64,000 nt of DNA from the NCBI RefSeq assembly GCF_027924605.1, contig NZ_AP027042.1, positions 3,573,524 to 3,637,523 on the forward strand, given 5' to 3'. Position 1 is the stretch's first letter. Each line of letters begins with the position of its first letter. The notes under the pieces are model-generated. The model was not told the origin of the DNA. It did no database searches and worked only from the letters and a program-made list of their open reading frames with translations. This DNA comes from Dyella sp. GSA-30 (GTDB taxonomy: Bacteria; Pseudomonadota; Gammaproteobacteria; Xanthomonadales; Rhodanobacteraceae). Below, piece after piece: positions 42,280-50,115 of the stretch. A program made the position numbers and the translations under genes.

Positions 42280-42672
42280 TCAGCACTTATGCCTGCAGGA
42301 CTCGCAGCGTGTTGAACACCACCCCTTCATGACGAGTGCTCCGGGCGCGCCACACACCTCACAAATCGTTGCAGACTCCTGTTCCGCTGCATCGATGAGC
42401 AAGAAAACTTCCTCGTCCCCGCCATCGACATAGAACCGTAGCGTGCCGAACTTCTCCTTGACCTGCGTAGCAACGATATCCAGCCCCATGGACTTGGCAT
42501 GCATGGAGACCGCCTGACTAAGACGATAGATCAAGTCCATCCAGCCATCGCCACACTCCAAGCCCCACGGATCGATTAGCGTAGGACTGTGCTGGCAAAG
42601 GAGATCAATCCTTTGCGATCGGTATAACTGAGGGAAGTCAAACTGTAGTAGTCGGGAATTTTCAGTATTCAT
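42280..42672 (-). CDS. Small cysteine-rich protein, probable zinc binder
   Basis: A 130-residue protein of a small family I recognise only by pattern: ECGDGWMDLIYRLS, VKEKFGTLRFYVDGG, then a cysteine-rich end (CEVCGAPG ... CSTRCESCRHKC) likely to bind zinc. Related small proteins occur near phage and polymorphic-toxin genes; their function is not known to me. The ATG lies only 16 bp after the 3' end of the upstream tRNA, with AGGTG as ribosome binding site, so tRNA and protein are probably on one transcript. It lies between the two copies of the 90-bp repeat. Confidence 0.65.
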   Translation of the reverse strand: MNTENSRLLQFDFPQLYRSQRIDLLCQHSPTLIDPWGLECGDGWMDLIYRLSQAVSMHAKSMGLDIVATQVKEKFGTLRFYVDGGDEEVFLLIDAAEQESATICEVCGAPGALVMKGWCSTRCESCRHKC

Positions 42673-42688
42673 ACGGGCACCTAAGAAT

Positions 42689-42787
42689 TGGTGCCCCCGG
42701 CAGGACTCGAACCTGCATGCATGGCTTATCTGGCCACTACCTTCATCCGGGTATAAGCCGGACGCCTAACCTCTCGGCCACGGGGGC
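42689..42787 (-). tRNA. Type II tRNA with apparent UAU anticodon, CCA encoded
   Basis: A full cloverleaf can be drawn: acceptor GCCCCCG/CGGGGGC, discriminator A then CCA, D-arm GCC/GGC, anticodon stem TCCGG/CCGGA with the seven-base loop CTTATAC, and T-arm GCAGG-TTCGAGT-CCTGC. The loop gives anticodon UAU, which would read AUA (Ile). The variable region is about 29 bases with an internal TGGC/GCCA stem, longer than usual for Leu, Ser or Tyr tRNAs. The D-arm looks Ser-like but the discriminator is A, as in Leu. Identity is therefore undetermined. It could be a divergent accessory tRNA or one that is no longer functional. Confidence 0.8.
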
Positions 42788-43044
42788 GAACAACGCAAGA
42801 GCTTTACTCAATTGCGAGTTCGCGATATTCGTACGTGATGGAACGGAGGGCGGGCCATGGCGGGATCTTATCAGTCAAATCGGTCGCTTGGGTGAATGTT
42901 TATGGGATCTGATGACCGAACTGCTCGAACCGTGCGGACGTCGATCTGCGCGACTTCATCATAAGCATTCATCAACTGCGGTGCCGCTTTTGCGAAACCA
43001 GCTGGTATCACTGAGCAACTCGAACAACAGCATCAGTGGCCGCG

Positions 43045-43326
43045 TTAGTGACGACTGGAGAGCTTCCGCCCCCTTCCCTTCGGCGCTACGCGGCGACGAA
43101 GAAACTCCTGGAAAACCGCGACAGGGGAATGACCCAGAGCCTCACATAGCTCGACGAACTCGACCGCGTCAATGCGACGCTCGCCCCGTTCGACCTTCGA
43201 TACGAAAGTTTGGGTATTTTCGAGATTCTCGGCCAGCGAAGTTTGGGTGATGCCGGCCTTCTCCCGCAACTCGCGAAGCAGGGTCAGCAGGAGCTGGTAG
43301 TCATGATGGTGTGTCGAGCGGGCCAT
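43045..43326 (-). CDS. XRE-family helix-turn-helix regulator
   Basis: A 93-residue Cro/CI-type DNA-binding protein. The HTH spans about residues 12-65: REKAGITQTSLAENLENTQTFVSKVERGERRID is interrupted only by normal family variation. The C-terminus is basic (RRRVAPKGRGRKLSSRH). Such stand-alone regulators often control neighbouring mobile-element or addiction genes. It is transcribed away from the 106-residue gene at 43420, with inverted repeats in the shared promoter region that could be its operators. Confidence 0.85.
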   Translation of the reverse strand: MARSTHHHDYQLLLTLLRELREKAGITQTSLAENLENTQTFVSKVERGERRIDAVEFVELCEALGHSPVAVFQEFLRRRVAPKGRGRKLSSRH

Positions 43327-43327
43327 A

Positions 43328-43381
43328 AGCTTGCCGGTAGTCCGCTTGGCAAGCTAAAGTCCTGTTTTGAATAGTCCAAAA
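43328..43381. promoter_or_regulatory. Inverted repeats upstream of the XRE gene, candidate operators
   Basis: AGCTTGCC (43328-43335) and GGCAAGCT (43348-43355) form a perfect 8-bp dyad with a 12-bp spacer, directly before the regulator's start codon at 43326. A second dyad, TTTTG/CAAAA (43365-43381), lies between the divergent genes. Position suggests autoregulation. Confidence 0.4.
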
Positions 43382-43419
43382 TCGGCTTTTCAATAACTTC
43401 AGATGCGGCAAGGTTCCCA

Positions 43420-43740
43420 ATGAAGCCAAACAAGACCGATGCGCGCGCGCCAGAAGAAGATGGTATTGCGCCGATCTCCTGGGATGCCGCCGAAGCGCTG
43501 ACCTGGGTGAGCTACGGCGTCTTTCGGCATGTCAAAGTTCACACCCAACCCGACGAATCGGAACTCATGGATTGGTGGAGCCACATCTTGGCCGCTCAGG
43601 TGGCCATAGGCGCCTTGGTCACAGAGTGCGAAAGCATTCTTCGTGACGGCCTAACCGAGGCCGCGGAACTGCGCCTAGGATTAGCGCTTTCCAGAATGGA
43701 TCCATCGGGCCTGGTTGTGCCGCGCGATATAGCTGGATAG
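43420..43740 (+). CDS. Hypothetical protein, 106 residues
   Basis: A soluble protein of unknown family, with a polar N-terminus and two likely helices (HILAAQVAIGALVTECESIL and TEAAELRLGLALSRM). AAGG lies about eight bases before the ATG. It is divergent from the XRE regulator gene and may be regulated by it. I recognise no enzymatic or toxin motif, although the pairing with an XRE protein would also suit an accessory or addiction module. Confidence 0.55.
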   Translation: MKPNKTDARAPEEDGIAPISWDAAEALTWVSYGVFRHVKVHTQPDESELMDWWSHILAAQVAIGALVTECESILRDGLTEAAELRLGLALSRMDPSGLVVPRDIAG

Positions 43741-43930
43741 GTCAAGCCGAACTACGCGATTGGACGGCCAGTTGACAGGCCGGTAATGATGAGCACCTTT
43801 TCTCGCTCCGCTTGGCGGAGACGGCCAGCTCTCGCCGCGATTGAGCAGCGACAGGACGCCGCATAGGGGGGCGAGTACTTACTCACGCGCGCCACTTTCG
43901 CGTGCTCGCTCGGCTTCGCGTGGCATGAAA

Positions 43931-43968
43931 TGGTATGACATGACGTCATGTCACATGATGTCATACCA
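43931..43968. repeat. Nested perfect palindromes around TGACGTCA
   Basis: An inner 18-bp perfect palindrome (43936-43953, centre TGACGTCA) overlaps an outer 11-bp perfect inverted repeat (TGGTATGACAT at 43931-43941 and ATGTCATACCA at 43958-43968). A second partial copy, TTGACTTGACGTCACG, follows at 43992-44007. Such clustered sites suit a dimeric DNA-binding protein, either a regulator or the TnsB transposase. Confidence 0.6.
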
Positions 43969-44548
43969 CTTTGATCCTAAACGATTTTATCCTTGACTTG
44001 ACGTCACGCGACCACTAGGTTACGGACGTATCTGCGATCTGTGCGCGGACAGCCCTTCGTGCAGTCCACTTTCCACCGATCAGCATCGCCAGCGATCATT
44101 AACTTGATCGGTCGGCATGGCACTGCTTGCGCGGCAAACAACGCCCGACAAGTTCGGCGCCTTGAGCGCCGGAATACCTGCAACCCTGACACGGAAAGCG
44201 CCGACCAAGAAATCCAGCCAATCAACGCAACTTATGCAAACCCCAAAGACGCAAAACCCCCGAATCCAGAGGAATCAGGGGTAACGTTTAGACAGCTACT
44301 TGGCGGTAGTGTCGATACGTTACGCGTCTCCCCCTTCGCTCGTCAAGTGGTCAGCAATCAAAGCTGACCCAGCGGACGCACTTGCCTGCAGACAGGCGGC
44401 CCGTTTGCCACAGCCGGAGACGTTATATGACTCTTTCGACCTAGCTTTCACGCTGACTCCCGCGTTCAGCGCACTTGATCTACGGCATCGTCGCTAGCAG
44501 TCGCGTTTCAGCAATCAGGCATCACTTGAACGCGTGAGCGTTGAAGTG

Positions 44549-44580
44549 TGATCGGCGCGGCCAACAGGTCACGCCGATCA
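44549..44580. promoter_or_regulatory. 9-bp inverted repeat upstream of tnsA, candidate operator
   Basis: TGATCGGCG and CGCCGATCA form a perfect dyad with a 14-bp spacer about 170 bp before the tnsA-like start. An imperfect dyad (ATCACTTGAACG / GTTGAAGTGTGAT) lies just before it. This may be a control site for the transposition operon. Confidence 0.3.
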
Positions 44581-44751
44581 ATTCGACCGCGAAACCCGGC
44601 TCTGGACTTCCTTTGGGCACTTCCGGCATGGCCGGACGTCTGCCCGCGCGCTTCTGTGCCACTGAACGCCTCACATCACGACACACATTGCATCTCGCTC
44701 CGTCTAGGGCGGGCGAACGTGTGTCGTCATCTCACAACTAAGGAATCGTCA

Positions 44752-45429
44752 ATGAACATCACGCATCGCCCTTTCCATCCACGCCCGCTGACCAAGTCGG
44801 AACTCGATCGCAGCGACGTATTCATGACAACACACCCTCGCTCCGGCGATCTGGTAACACTCGTGGATCCCATACGACTCGCACAATGGCTATTGCTGAT
44901 CTTTAATCGCCAATACCGTGATTGTGTTGAACGTCCGCGCCAACTGTCACTCCATCACGACAAGACCGTCGAACTCGATTTTTGGACACTTCACAACGAT
45001 GGTTCTGAGATGTTCTGGGTACTGGTGCCTGAGAAGGACTGTCAGCGCGGACCCTCTGGACGCGCTCATAGGGACGCAACGCTATGGTCGCAAGCCGCCT
45101 TAGGTGCAGGTATACCAATCACCTTCATCTACGAGAGCGAGATTCTTCACCAGGGGCCAAAGATCGCGAACTATTTTCGTCTCCTTCCTCACGCTCAGGC
45201 AGCGCGTCACCTTCCCGACATCACCCTCTTAAGGGGGCGCATATCGGAGGTGTTTTCGCACCTGCCGATACCACTCACATTCGAGCAGGTCGAGAATAGT
45301 CTTCAGGATCTCGATAATGCAGCCGTTCGTGCCACGTTGTCTGGCCTCATCTGTGAGGGTCAGCTGACCTTTGAAGAAGACCTGCCCTTGAGCGATCGCA
45401 CGCTGCTGACGTGGGGGGCGCAGGCATGA
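44752..45429 (+). CDS. tnsA: TnsA-like transposase endonuclease subunit
   Basis: A 225-residue protein at the first position of the transposition operon. A restriction-endonuclease-like core can be proposed: Asp in VELDFW and Glu/Lys in LVPEKD, spaced as D...ExK, followed by a C-terminal helical part (LTFEQVENSLQDLDNAAVRATLSGLICEG, in segments) resembling the TnsA winged-helix region. TnsA cuts the 5' ends of the transposon so that it is excised fully. I chose the ATG at 44752 because AAGGA lies about nine bases before it; a frame open from 44548 is not supported. The stop overlaps the tnsB start as ATGA. Overall similarity to classical TnsA is weak, so the call rests partly on gene order. 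Confidence 0.75.
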   Translation: MNITHRPFHPRPLTKSELDRSDVFMTTHPRSGDLVTLVDPIRLAQWLLLIFNRQYRDCVERPRQLSLHHDKTVELDFWTLHNDGSEMFWVLVPEKDCQRGPSGRAHRDATLWSQAALGAGIPITFIYESEILHQGPKIANYFRLLPHAQAARHLPDITLLRGRISEVFSHLPIPLTFEQVENSLQDLDNAAVRATLSGLICEGQLTFEEDLPLSDRTLLTWGAQA

Positions 45430-47321
45430 GCAATTCATTGACCTACGCAGACGTGCTCGCGGCCAGCCATTGGATCAGGCCGGATGCACGACTCGTTCCT
45501 GAAGAGCATCGTCACAACTTCATTCGACGTTGCGCTGCCTTGGCCACCTACATTCAAGGCGCAAGCGTTCGCAGCTCCTGCAGAGCTCACAACGTCAACC
45601 GCGAAACGCTCCGCTCCATCGTCGATAAGGCGTTTCGCCTTGGATCAGATGGCCGTCAGGCGGGGTATCGCGCTTGCCTGCCCTATAGCGTACGCACCGT
45701 GCGCAACAAAGAGCCTGACACTCCAGTGGCGGGCAATTCTCATTCGCTGGATCAGCTGTTCGGGGCCCATCCTGACATTCAAAAAAAGCTGGATAACTAC
45801 AAGGGCGCCTTACCGGAAGGCCGACTTCCGCCGGACTTTGTCCGTTTAATTGGCTCCATCCGTCAAGTCCTTATTGAACGAAAGTGTCAGTCGCGCTGGC
45901 CATTAAACACCCGAGATCGGGGTCGGCGCGTGTTCTCGAGATATCTCAAACGCAAGCGGCGTCAGGCAATCGTCGACGGTGCGCCAAGTGCGCCATCGCC
46001 GGAGATTCGGCCGGTTTCTCGTCTTGATGAGCTCTTTTCACTGCGCCCGTTTGATCGCGTGGAATTTGATGCCCACCGGATGGATGTCAACTGGCGACTT
46101 CTCATACCCAACGCTCGCGGCGACATGGTCGCCATGCCGATCAGTGCCATCTGGATCCTAGCCATCATCGAAGTAGTTTCTACGGCAGTTGTTGGTTGGA
46201 AGATCGTCATTGGGCGGTCCTATAGCGCACTAGATGTCGCTCAGTGCTTCGCTACCGCCATGCGCCCCTGGGAGCCCCGCCTTCTCACTGTGCCAGGCCT
46301 TCAATACGTGCCAGCCGCCTCGATGCCATCGAACTTGGACATGACGACTCCACCTCCCATGGGACGACTTACAGCTATGGATAACGCCAAGGCCCACAAG
46401 GCCAAGATGCCGCTCGATGCGTGGCTCAATGCGCACTACGGTGTCCTGAATTTCGGCCTCCCGCACGTTCCCGAAGCACGCCCCCACATCGAGCAGTTCT
46501 TCCATCGACTCGAACTGGGGGCATTGCGCCTACTTCCGGGTGGCTTCAAGCCGCATCGCATCAATCAACCTGCGATCTCGACATCTGCCTGGTCGAGCAA
46601 CGATCACCCGGTACACATTCAGGCGCTGGAAGACCTGTTGGATGTCGTGATCACCGGGCACAACGTGTCACCGTTACCGGCACGACAGAACCGTACGCCG
46701 ATCGAGATTCTGTCCAATTACCAGGAGAGTGCCGACTATTGGATCGCACCTCTCTATAACGAAGGCAATGCCAAGGCGCTTACCACCACCTGCCATCGGG
46801 TCACGATGAAGGGGAGTAAGAGCAGCAATAAGCCTGTTCGCGTCCAATTCCTGCAAGTGGACTATCGGCATCCAGATTTGGACAAGGCCTGGGAGATGGT
46901 TGGCCAAAGCTACCAGGCGATGATCGATTATGAAGATCTCAGGACTATCACTCTTATTGACGACTCTCTCCGTCCCGTGAGAACGCTCTATGCGGCAGAC
47001 CCTTGGCGCAGGCATCGACATGACATCACTACACGCCGTCGAATTCTCGCCCTCAGCCGCAGCGGAGAGTTGGAAATCCGAGGCGCCGATAGCGCAGTAG
47101 CCGCCTACGCGGCATTCACATTGGCCCAAGCTGGACAGAGCACCGCTGCCGCGGACCAAGCTGCGCGCTTGATGCAGCTCGCCTATGGAGACGATGACGC
47201 CGGCATCGATGTCGAGGATGACACGCAGCTGCCCGAGTCTGCGGTCGTTGTGCCCACAAGCACACGTGCCTTCCCAGTCAAGGGTTCGGTCTCCTTCACT
47301 GAGGTGGAGGAAATCCCATGA
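45426..47321 (+). CDS. tnsB: TnsB/TniA-type DDE transposase
   Basis: A 631-residue integrase-core transposase. The catalytic triad is visible: Asp in VEFDAHRMD (about residue 220), Asp in TAMDNAKAHK (about 318) and Glu in HIEQFFHRLELGALR (about 358), followed by a Mu-type C-terminal beta-barrel region (about 480-560). TnsB binds the transposon ends and performs 3'-end cleavage and strand transfer. The start at 45426 uses the ATGA overlap with tnsA. The stop likewise overlaps the tnsC start, so the operon is translationally coupled. Confidence 0.92.
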   Translation: MSNSLTYADVLAASHWIRPDARLVPEEHRHNFIRRCAALATYIQGASVRSSCRAHNVNRETLRSIVDKAFRLGSDGRQAGYRACLPYSVRTVRNKEPDTPVAGNSHSLDQLFGAHPDIQKKLDNYKGALPEGRLPPDFVRLIGSIRQVLIERKCQSRWPLNTRDRGRRVFSRYLKRKRRQAIVDGAPSAPSPEIRPVSRLDELFSLRPFDRVEFDAHRMDVNWRLLIPNARGDMVAMPISAIWILAIIEVVSTAVVGWKIVIGRSYSALDVAQCFATAMRPWEPRLLTVPGLQYVPAASMPSNLDMTTPPPMGRLTAMDNAKAHKAKMPLDAWLNAHYGVLNFGLPHVPEARPHIEQFFHRLELGALRLLPGGFKPHRINQPAISTSAWSSNDHPVHIQALEDLLDVVITGHNVSPLPARQNRTPIEILSNYQESADYWIAPLYNEGNAKALTTTCHRVTMKGSKSSNKPVRVQFLQVDYRHPDLDKAWEMVGQSYQAMIDYEDLRTITLIDDSLRPVRTLYAADPWRRHRHDITTRRRILALSRSGELEIRGADSAVAAYAAFTLAQAGQSTAAADQAARLMQLAYGDDDAGIDVEDDTQLPESAVVVPTSTRAFPVKGSVSFTEVEEIP

Positions 47322-48274
47322 TCGCTCACCCTATGTTGAGAGACGCGCGCCCACTGATTGCAACCCGATGCATCGAAGGTCTCGCCGAAGCCATCAAAAT
47401 TGCCATCGAAGATGGTCATCAGGGCATACAGGTCCAAGGGCGTTCCCGCGACGGAAAGACCAAGGCGGCGATCTATCTCCAAACGCACCCATCGTGGCTC
47501 GACGATTCCGCCTACATTTTTCGCATCACAATGCCACGGAGAAGCAATCACTCTGATACTGCCTTTTACAAGACCATCCAGTCTGAGCTCGGACTGAGCC
47601 AACATTCTCACTCTGGCTCAGTTAACCGCATCCGCCAAATCTCCGATCGCATCATTGCCGGCTGTTTGGGTCAAGAAAGCACACAAGCAGTCCTCTTTGT
47701 CGACGAGGCGCAGCAGCTGTCCGACGATGACTTTGAGTATCTCACCAACATCGACAATGCCGTCACTGACGGCGGCTTTCGTCTCTTCTGCGTATTCATT
47801 CATCAATCGGACGACACCAAGGCCGAGAAGAGAAAAAAGCGGTCATCTCTAGTAAACAACCTGCCGCCGCACGTGATTGGCCGCTTCTTTATGGCTTCTC
47901 ACACTTTCTCTGGATTGCGCGGCGCCGCCGATATTTCTCATGCGCTTGATCAATACGACAGCCGTCTGCGTTTTGAAGGCAAGACATTTACGGAGTTCTT
48001 TGCCGGTCAGGCCTTCGCTAGCGGCTGGCGTCTCGCCTCACATGCCAATGACTTCGTAAGCGCGATTTCCGCCATTCGAAAGCGGAGCAACTTGAAGGGC
48101 TCAGGAGATCTTGCAATGAAAATTTTTGACGTTGTCTGCTATCGGCTCCTTGTGCGCGTCGCTGCGGAGACTCCTAATTTTGCAGGTCTGAGTAAGGAGT
48201 TGATCGAAAAGGTAATACTTGACTCCGGATATCTCCTTCTTGAAGTAGCACGCCAAAGGCAGGCTGCCGCATGA
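47318..48274 (+). CDS. tnsC: TnsC/TniB-type AAA+ ATPase
   Basis: A 318-residue AAA+ regulator of transposition. Walker A is GRSRDGKTK (about residues 45-53) and Walker B is VLFVDEAQQ (about 125-133), with a sensor-like region after it. TnsC links the target-site protein (TniQ) to the TnsA/TnsB transposase and controls target immunity. The gene overlaps both neighbours with ATGA junctions, as in other Tn7-like operons. Confidence 0.9.
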   Translation: MIAHPMLRDARPLIATRCIEGLAEAIKIAIEDGHQGIQVQGRSRDGKTKAAIYLQTHPSWLDDSAYIFRITMPRRSNHSDTAFYKTIQSELGLSQHSHSGSVNRIRQISDRIIAGCLGQESTQAVLFVDEAQQLSDDDFEYLTNIDNAVTDGGFRLFCVFIHQSDDTKAEKRKKRSSLVNNLPPHVIGRFFMASHTFSGLRGAADISHALDQYDSRLRFEGKTFTEFFAGQAFASGWRLASHANDFVSAISAIRKRSNLKGSGDLAMKIFDVVCYRLLVRVAAETPNFAGLSKELIEKVILDSGYLLLEVARQRQAAA

Positions 48275-49668
48275 GCGACCTGAATCCTTCTTCGCTGATC
48301 GGTGGTGACCTCAAAGGCATGGCCGGATTGTCCGCTTTTGGGCGAATCTATCGCCTGTCACGGCTGAACAGCCTGTTGCCATGGCAGGCCATCGATGTTC
48401 TTGGCGTACCTGAAACCGTTCTTTACCACCTCAAGCACCATAAGTTGTTCGTCTGGCCGAATGGCCCTGCATGGGACGACCTTCCCATAGATGAGAGCAC
48501 ACTCATCTGTCCGACTGCCGAAGACTTTATGCTGTGCATGTCGAGCGAAGGCTTCGAGGTTGATCCGCGTATCCGCGGATGCGCCACCTGCCTGAAATCA
48601 GGGTTTCACTCGCTACTGCATCAACTACCTTGGATCGAAGTCTGTCCTTGGCATCACGAAACCCTCTCGTTCAATTGTCGTTGTGGGCGCCGCCTATTCT
48701 GGGGAAGCGGCTTTCGAAGTCGCCCGCTATTGCTATGCGAGTGTGGGCATGACCATTACGATCGATTTGCAGCCCTTGGTAGCCTAACAACTTGGCCGGA
48801 GCAAGAAGTCATTAGTGCCATACGGCGTCACAGCCTGTCAGAACGAGCAGCCTCCTCCAAGGCTCTACTAATCACGGATGGTGAGCTATCGACAGATCAA
48901 GCAATGGCTGCCGCGCGAGGTCTAGCCTTTCCCAAGCATTTCCTATGGGAAACTGAGGTCATCGCCACAGAAACATATGAAGACCATGATGCTCTGTGCG
49001 AACTGGTGAGAGGCTGGGACGCTCTGGTTGACCCTTCCCCCTACACTTCGGTTCGTCTCCACCCCGACGATACGGAGCGCCTAGGAATCTTCTCCATCCA
49101 GCTTTTCGAGTGCGTCCAGTTGGCCACTAATGGTGCATCGTCTGAACCATTTGAACGGTTTGGTGAAAAGCTCCGTTACAAGCACAAGGAGACCAACAAG
49201 ATCGATCGGGTGAACACCGCCGAGATGTCCTATCGCGACATTGCGTTGGGCCACGAGCTCATTGGGCGGTTTCTGGACGCGCATGCACCGGCTCAGGAGA
49301 GAGACGCGGCTGACTGGACGACCTGGACTAGCCGGTCAAGTCGAATGGAAACAGCCATCATCCAAGCTGAAGGGGCAGCGCTGCCGCTACTGGCCCGCAC
49401 CTTATCGGCCATATCAGCGCATGCCTTGATGGAGCAATGGATATACCACGCCTGGCGAGCGTACTCGGAGGAAGAGGGATGGTTGATATTGAAGTGCTTC
49501 GGGCACCCGATCGTCCTGATGGAGGGAAGCAATCCTTCCGTCACCAAGGTAGTTCGGTTACTTGCATTACCAGAGTTTAAAGACCCTAAGCCCGAGCAGG
49601 CATGGAACTATAGGCGGCCAACATTCCGTGTTGGAGGAGTGCAGTCACGGTATGTTTGGTCCGAATAG
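48271..49668 (+). CDS. tniQ: TniQ-family target selection protein
   Basis: A 465-residue TniQ/TnsD-like protein. The N-terminal TniQ zinc-binding region is clear: CATCLKSGFHS, then VCPWHH, FNCRCGRRLFW and LLCECGHD (about residues 105-165). The C-terminal half has no catalytic motif and probably recognises DNA. The length fits TnsD-like homing proteins better than the short Cas-associated TniQ, so insertion at a fixed chromosomal site is likely; the site is not identified. Its start overlaps the tnsC stop. Confidence 0.88.
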   Translation: MSDLNPSSLIGGDLKGMAGLSAFGRIYRLSRLNSLLPWQAIDVLGVPETVLYHLKHHKLFVWPNGPAWDDLPIDESTLICPTAEDFMLCMSSEGFEVDPRIRGCATCLKSGFHSLLHQLPWIEVCPWHHETLSFNCRCGRRLFWGSGFRSRPLLLCECGHDHYDRFAALGSLTTWPEQEVISAIRRHSLSERAASSKALLITDGELSTDQAMAAARGLAFPKHFLWETEVIATETYEDHDALCELVRGWDALVDPSPYTSVRLHPDDTERLGIFSIQLFECVQLATNGASSEPFERFGEKLRYKHKETNKIDRVNTAEMSYRDIALGHELIGRFLDAHAPAQERDAADWTTWTSRSSRMETAIIQAEGAALPLLARTLSAISAHALMEQWIYHAWRAYSEEEGWLILKCFGHPIVLMEGSNPSVTKVVRLLALPEFKDPKPEQAWNYRRPTFRVGGVQSRYVWSE

Positions 49669-50115
49669 GGACTGCGCAGCATTGCTACCAGCGGAGAAGT
49701 ATTTTTCTCCGCTGGCGTAACTGCACTTTGGCAAGCTGAAATCGCGCGGGAGGCGGCAGTTGCTCCGCGCCCTCATTGGCGTTGCAACTGAGCCTCCCCT
49801 TCTTCCCCGAACCTTTCTCCTTTGTGCGAGCTCCCGCCGATTGTTCACACCCATCACCTCTTTAGCTTAGGCGTTGCCGGCCGGAGCAATCGGTTACCCT
49901 CTCCTTCCATGGGGCGTCTGTGGGCCACAGAGATAGGCGCCCTCGATAACTCAACCCGATCGATGGGGATCTCCAACGGTTTGCCCCAGGGCTGGCGTCA
50001 CACCACTCATGCTCAGCCGACGGCATAAAGGTTGAGGCAGTTTCGCGTCAATGGCACGATTCTAGGTGCCGAATTCCCATCCGGCACAATTCTTCAGGCA
50101 CTTTGAAAAAATAGC
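49669..50115. other. Intergenic region after tniQ
   Basis: About 450 bp between convergent genes. Apart from the strong hairpin at 49688-49715 I see no gene, repeat or attachment site. Short + strand frames lack ribosome binding sites and domains. Confidence 0.5.
49688..49715 (+). terminator. Perfect 11-bp hairpin after tniQ
   Basis: CCAGCGGAGAA and TTCTCCGCTGG pair perfectly around the loop GTATTT, 20 bases after the tniQ stop. There is no T-run after the stem on either strand, so it is not a classical intrinsic terminator, but position suggests a 3'-end or RNA-stability role. Confidence 0.5.

Larger units (their letters stand above)
42090..42843. repeat. 90-bp direct repeat: tRNA 5' half plus upstream flank
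   Basis: 42090-42178 and 42754-42843 are about 89 percent identical by eye (nine substitutions and one gap). Each contains the first part of the tRNA and about 57 bp upstream of it, presumably the tRNA promoter. The copies are 664 bp apart in the same orientation and enclose the small cysteine-rich gene and the tRNA 3' half. A tandem duplication with later decay of one copy is the simplest explanation; a site-specific integration scar is the alternative. Confidence 0.8.
43741..44751. other. Regulatory/terminal region before the transposition operon
   Basis: About 1 kb without a supported gene, containing several structures: nested palindromes at 43931-43968, a second TGACGTCA at 43999-44006, an imperfect hairpin at 44256-44282 followed on the - strand by TTTT, and a 9-bp inverted repeat at 44549-44580. 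In Tn7-like elements the transposon end with its TnsB-binding repeats lies just outside tnsA, so this region probably contains that end, but I could not place it. Confidence 0.45.

Noticed and set aside
42689-42787. Selenocysteine tRNA
   Set aside because: The length is similar, but the anticodon is not UCA and the acceptor/T-arm are the ordinary 7+5 pairs.
44004-44225. 73-codon - strand frame before tnsA
   Set aside because: Lies among palindromes and likely transposon end sequence; no domain recognised.
44256-44282. Intrinsic terminator on the - strand before tnsA
   Set aside because: The hairpin has mismatches and no - strand gene lies upstream of it; noted only as a structure in the gap.
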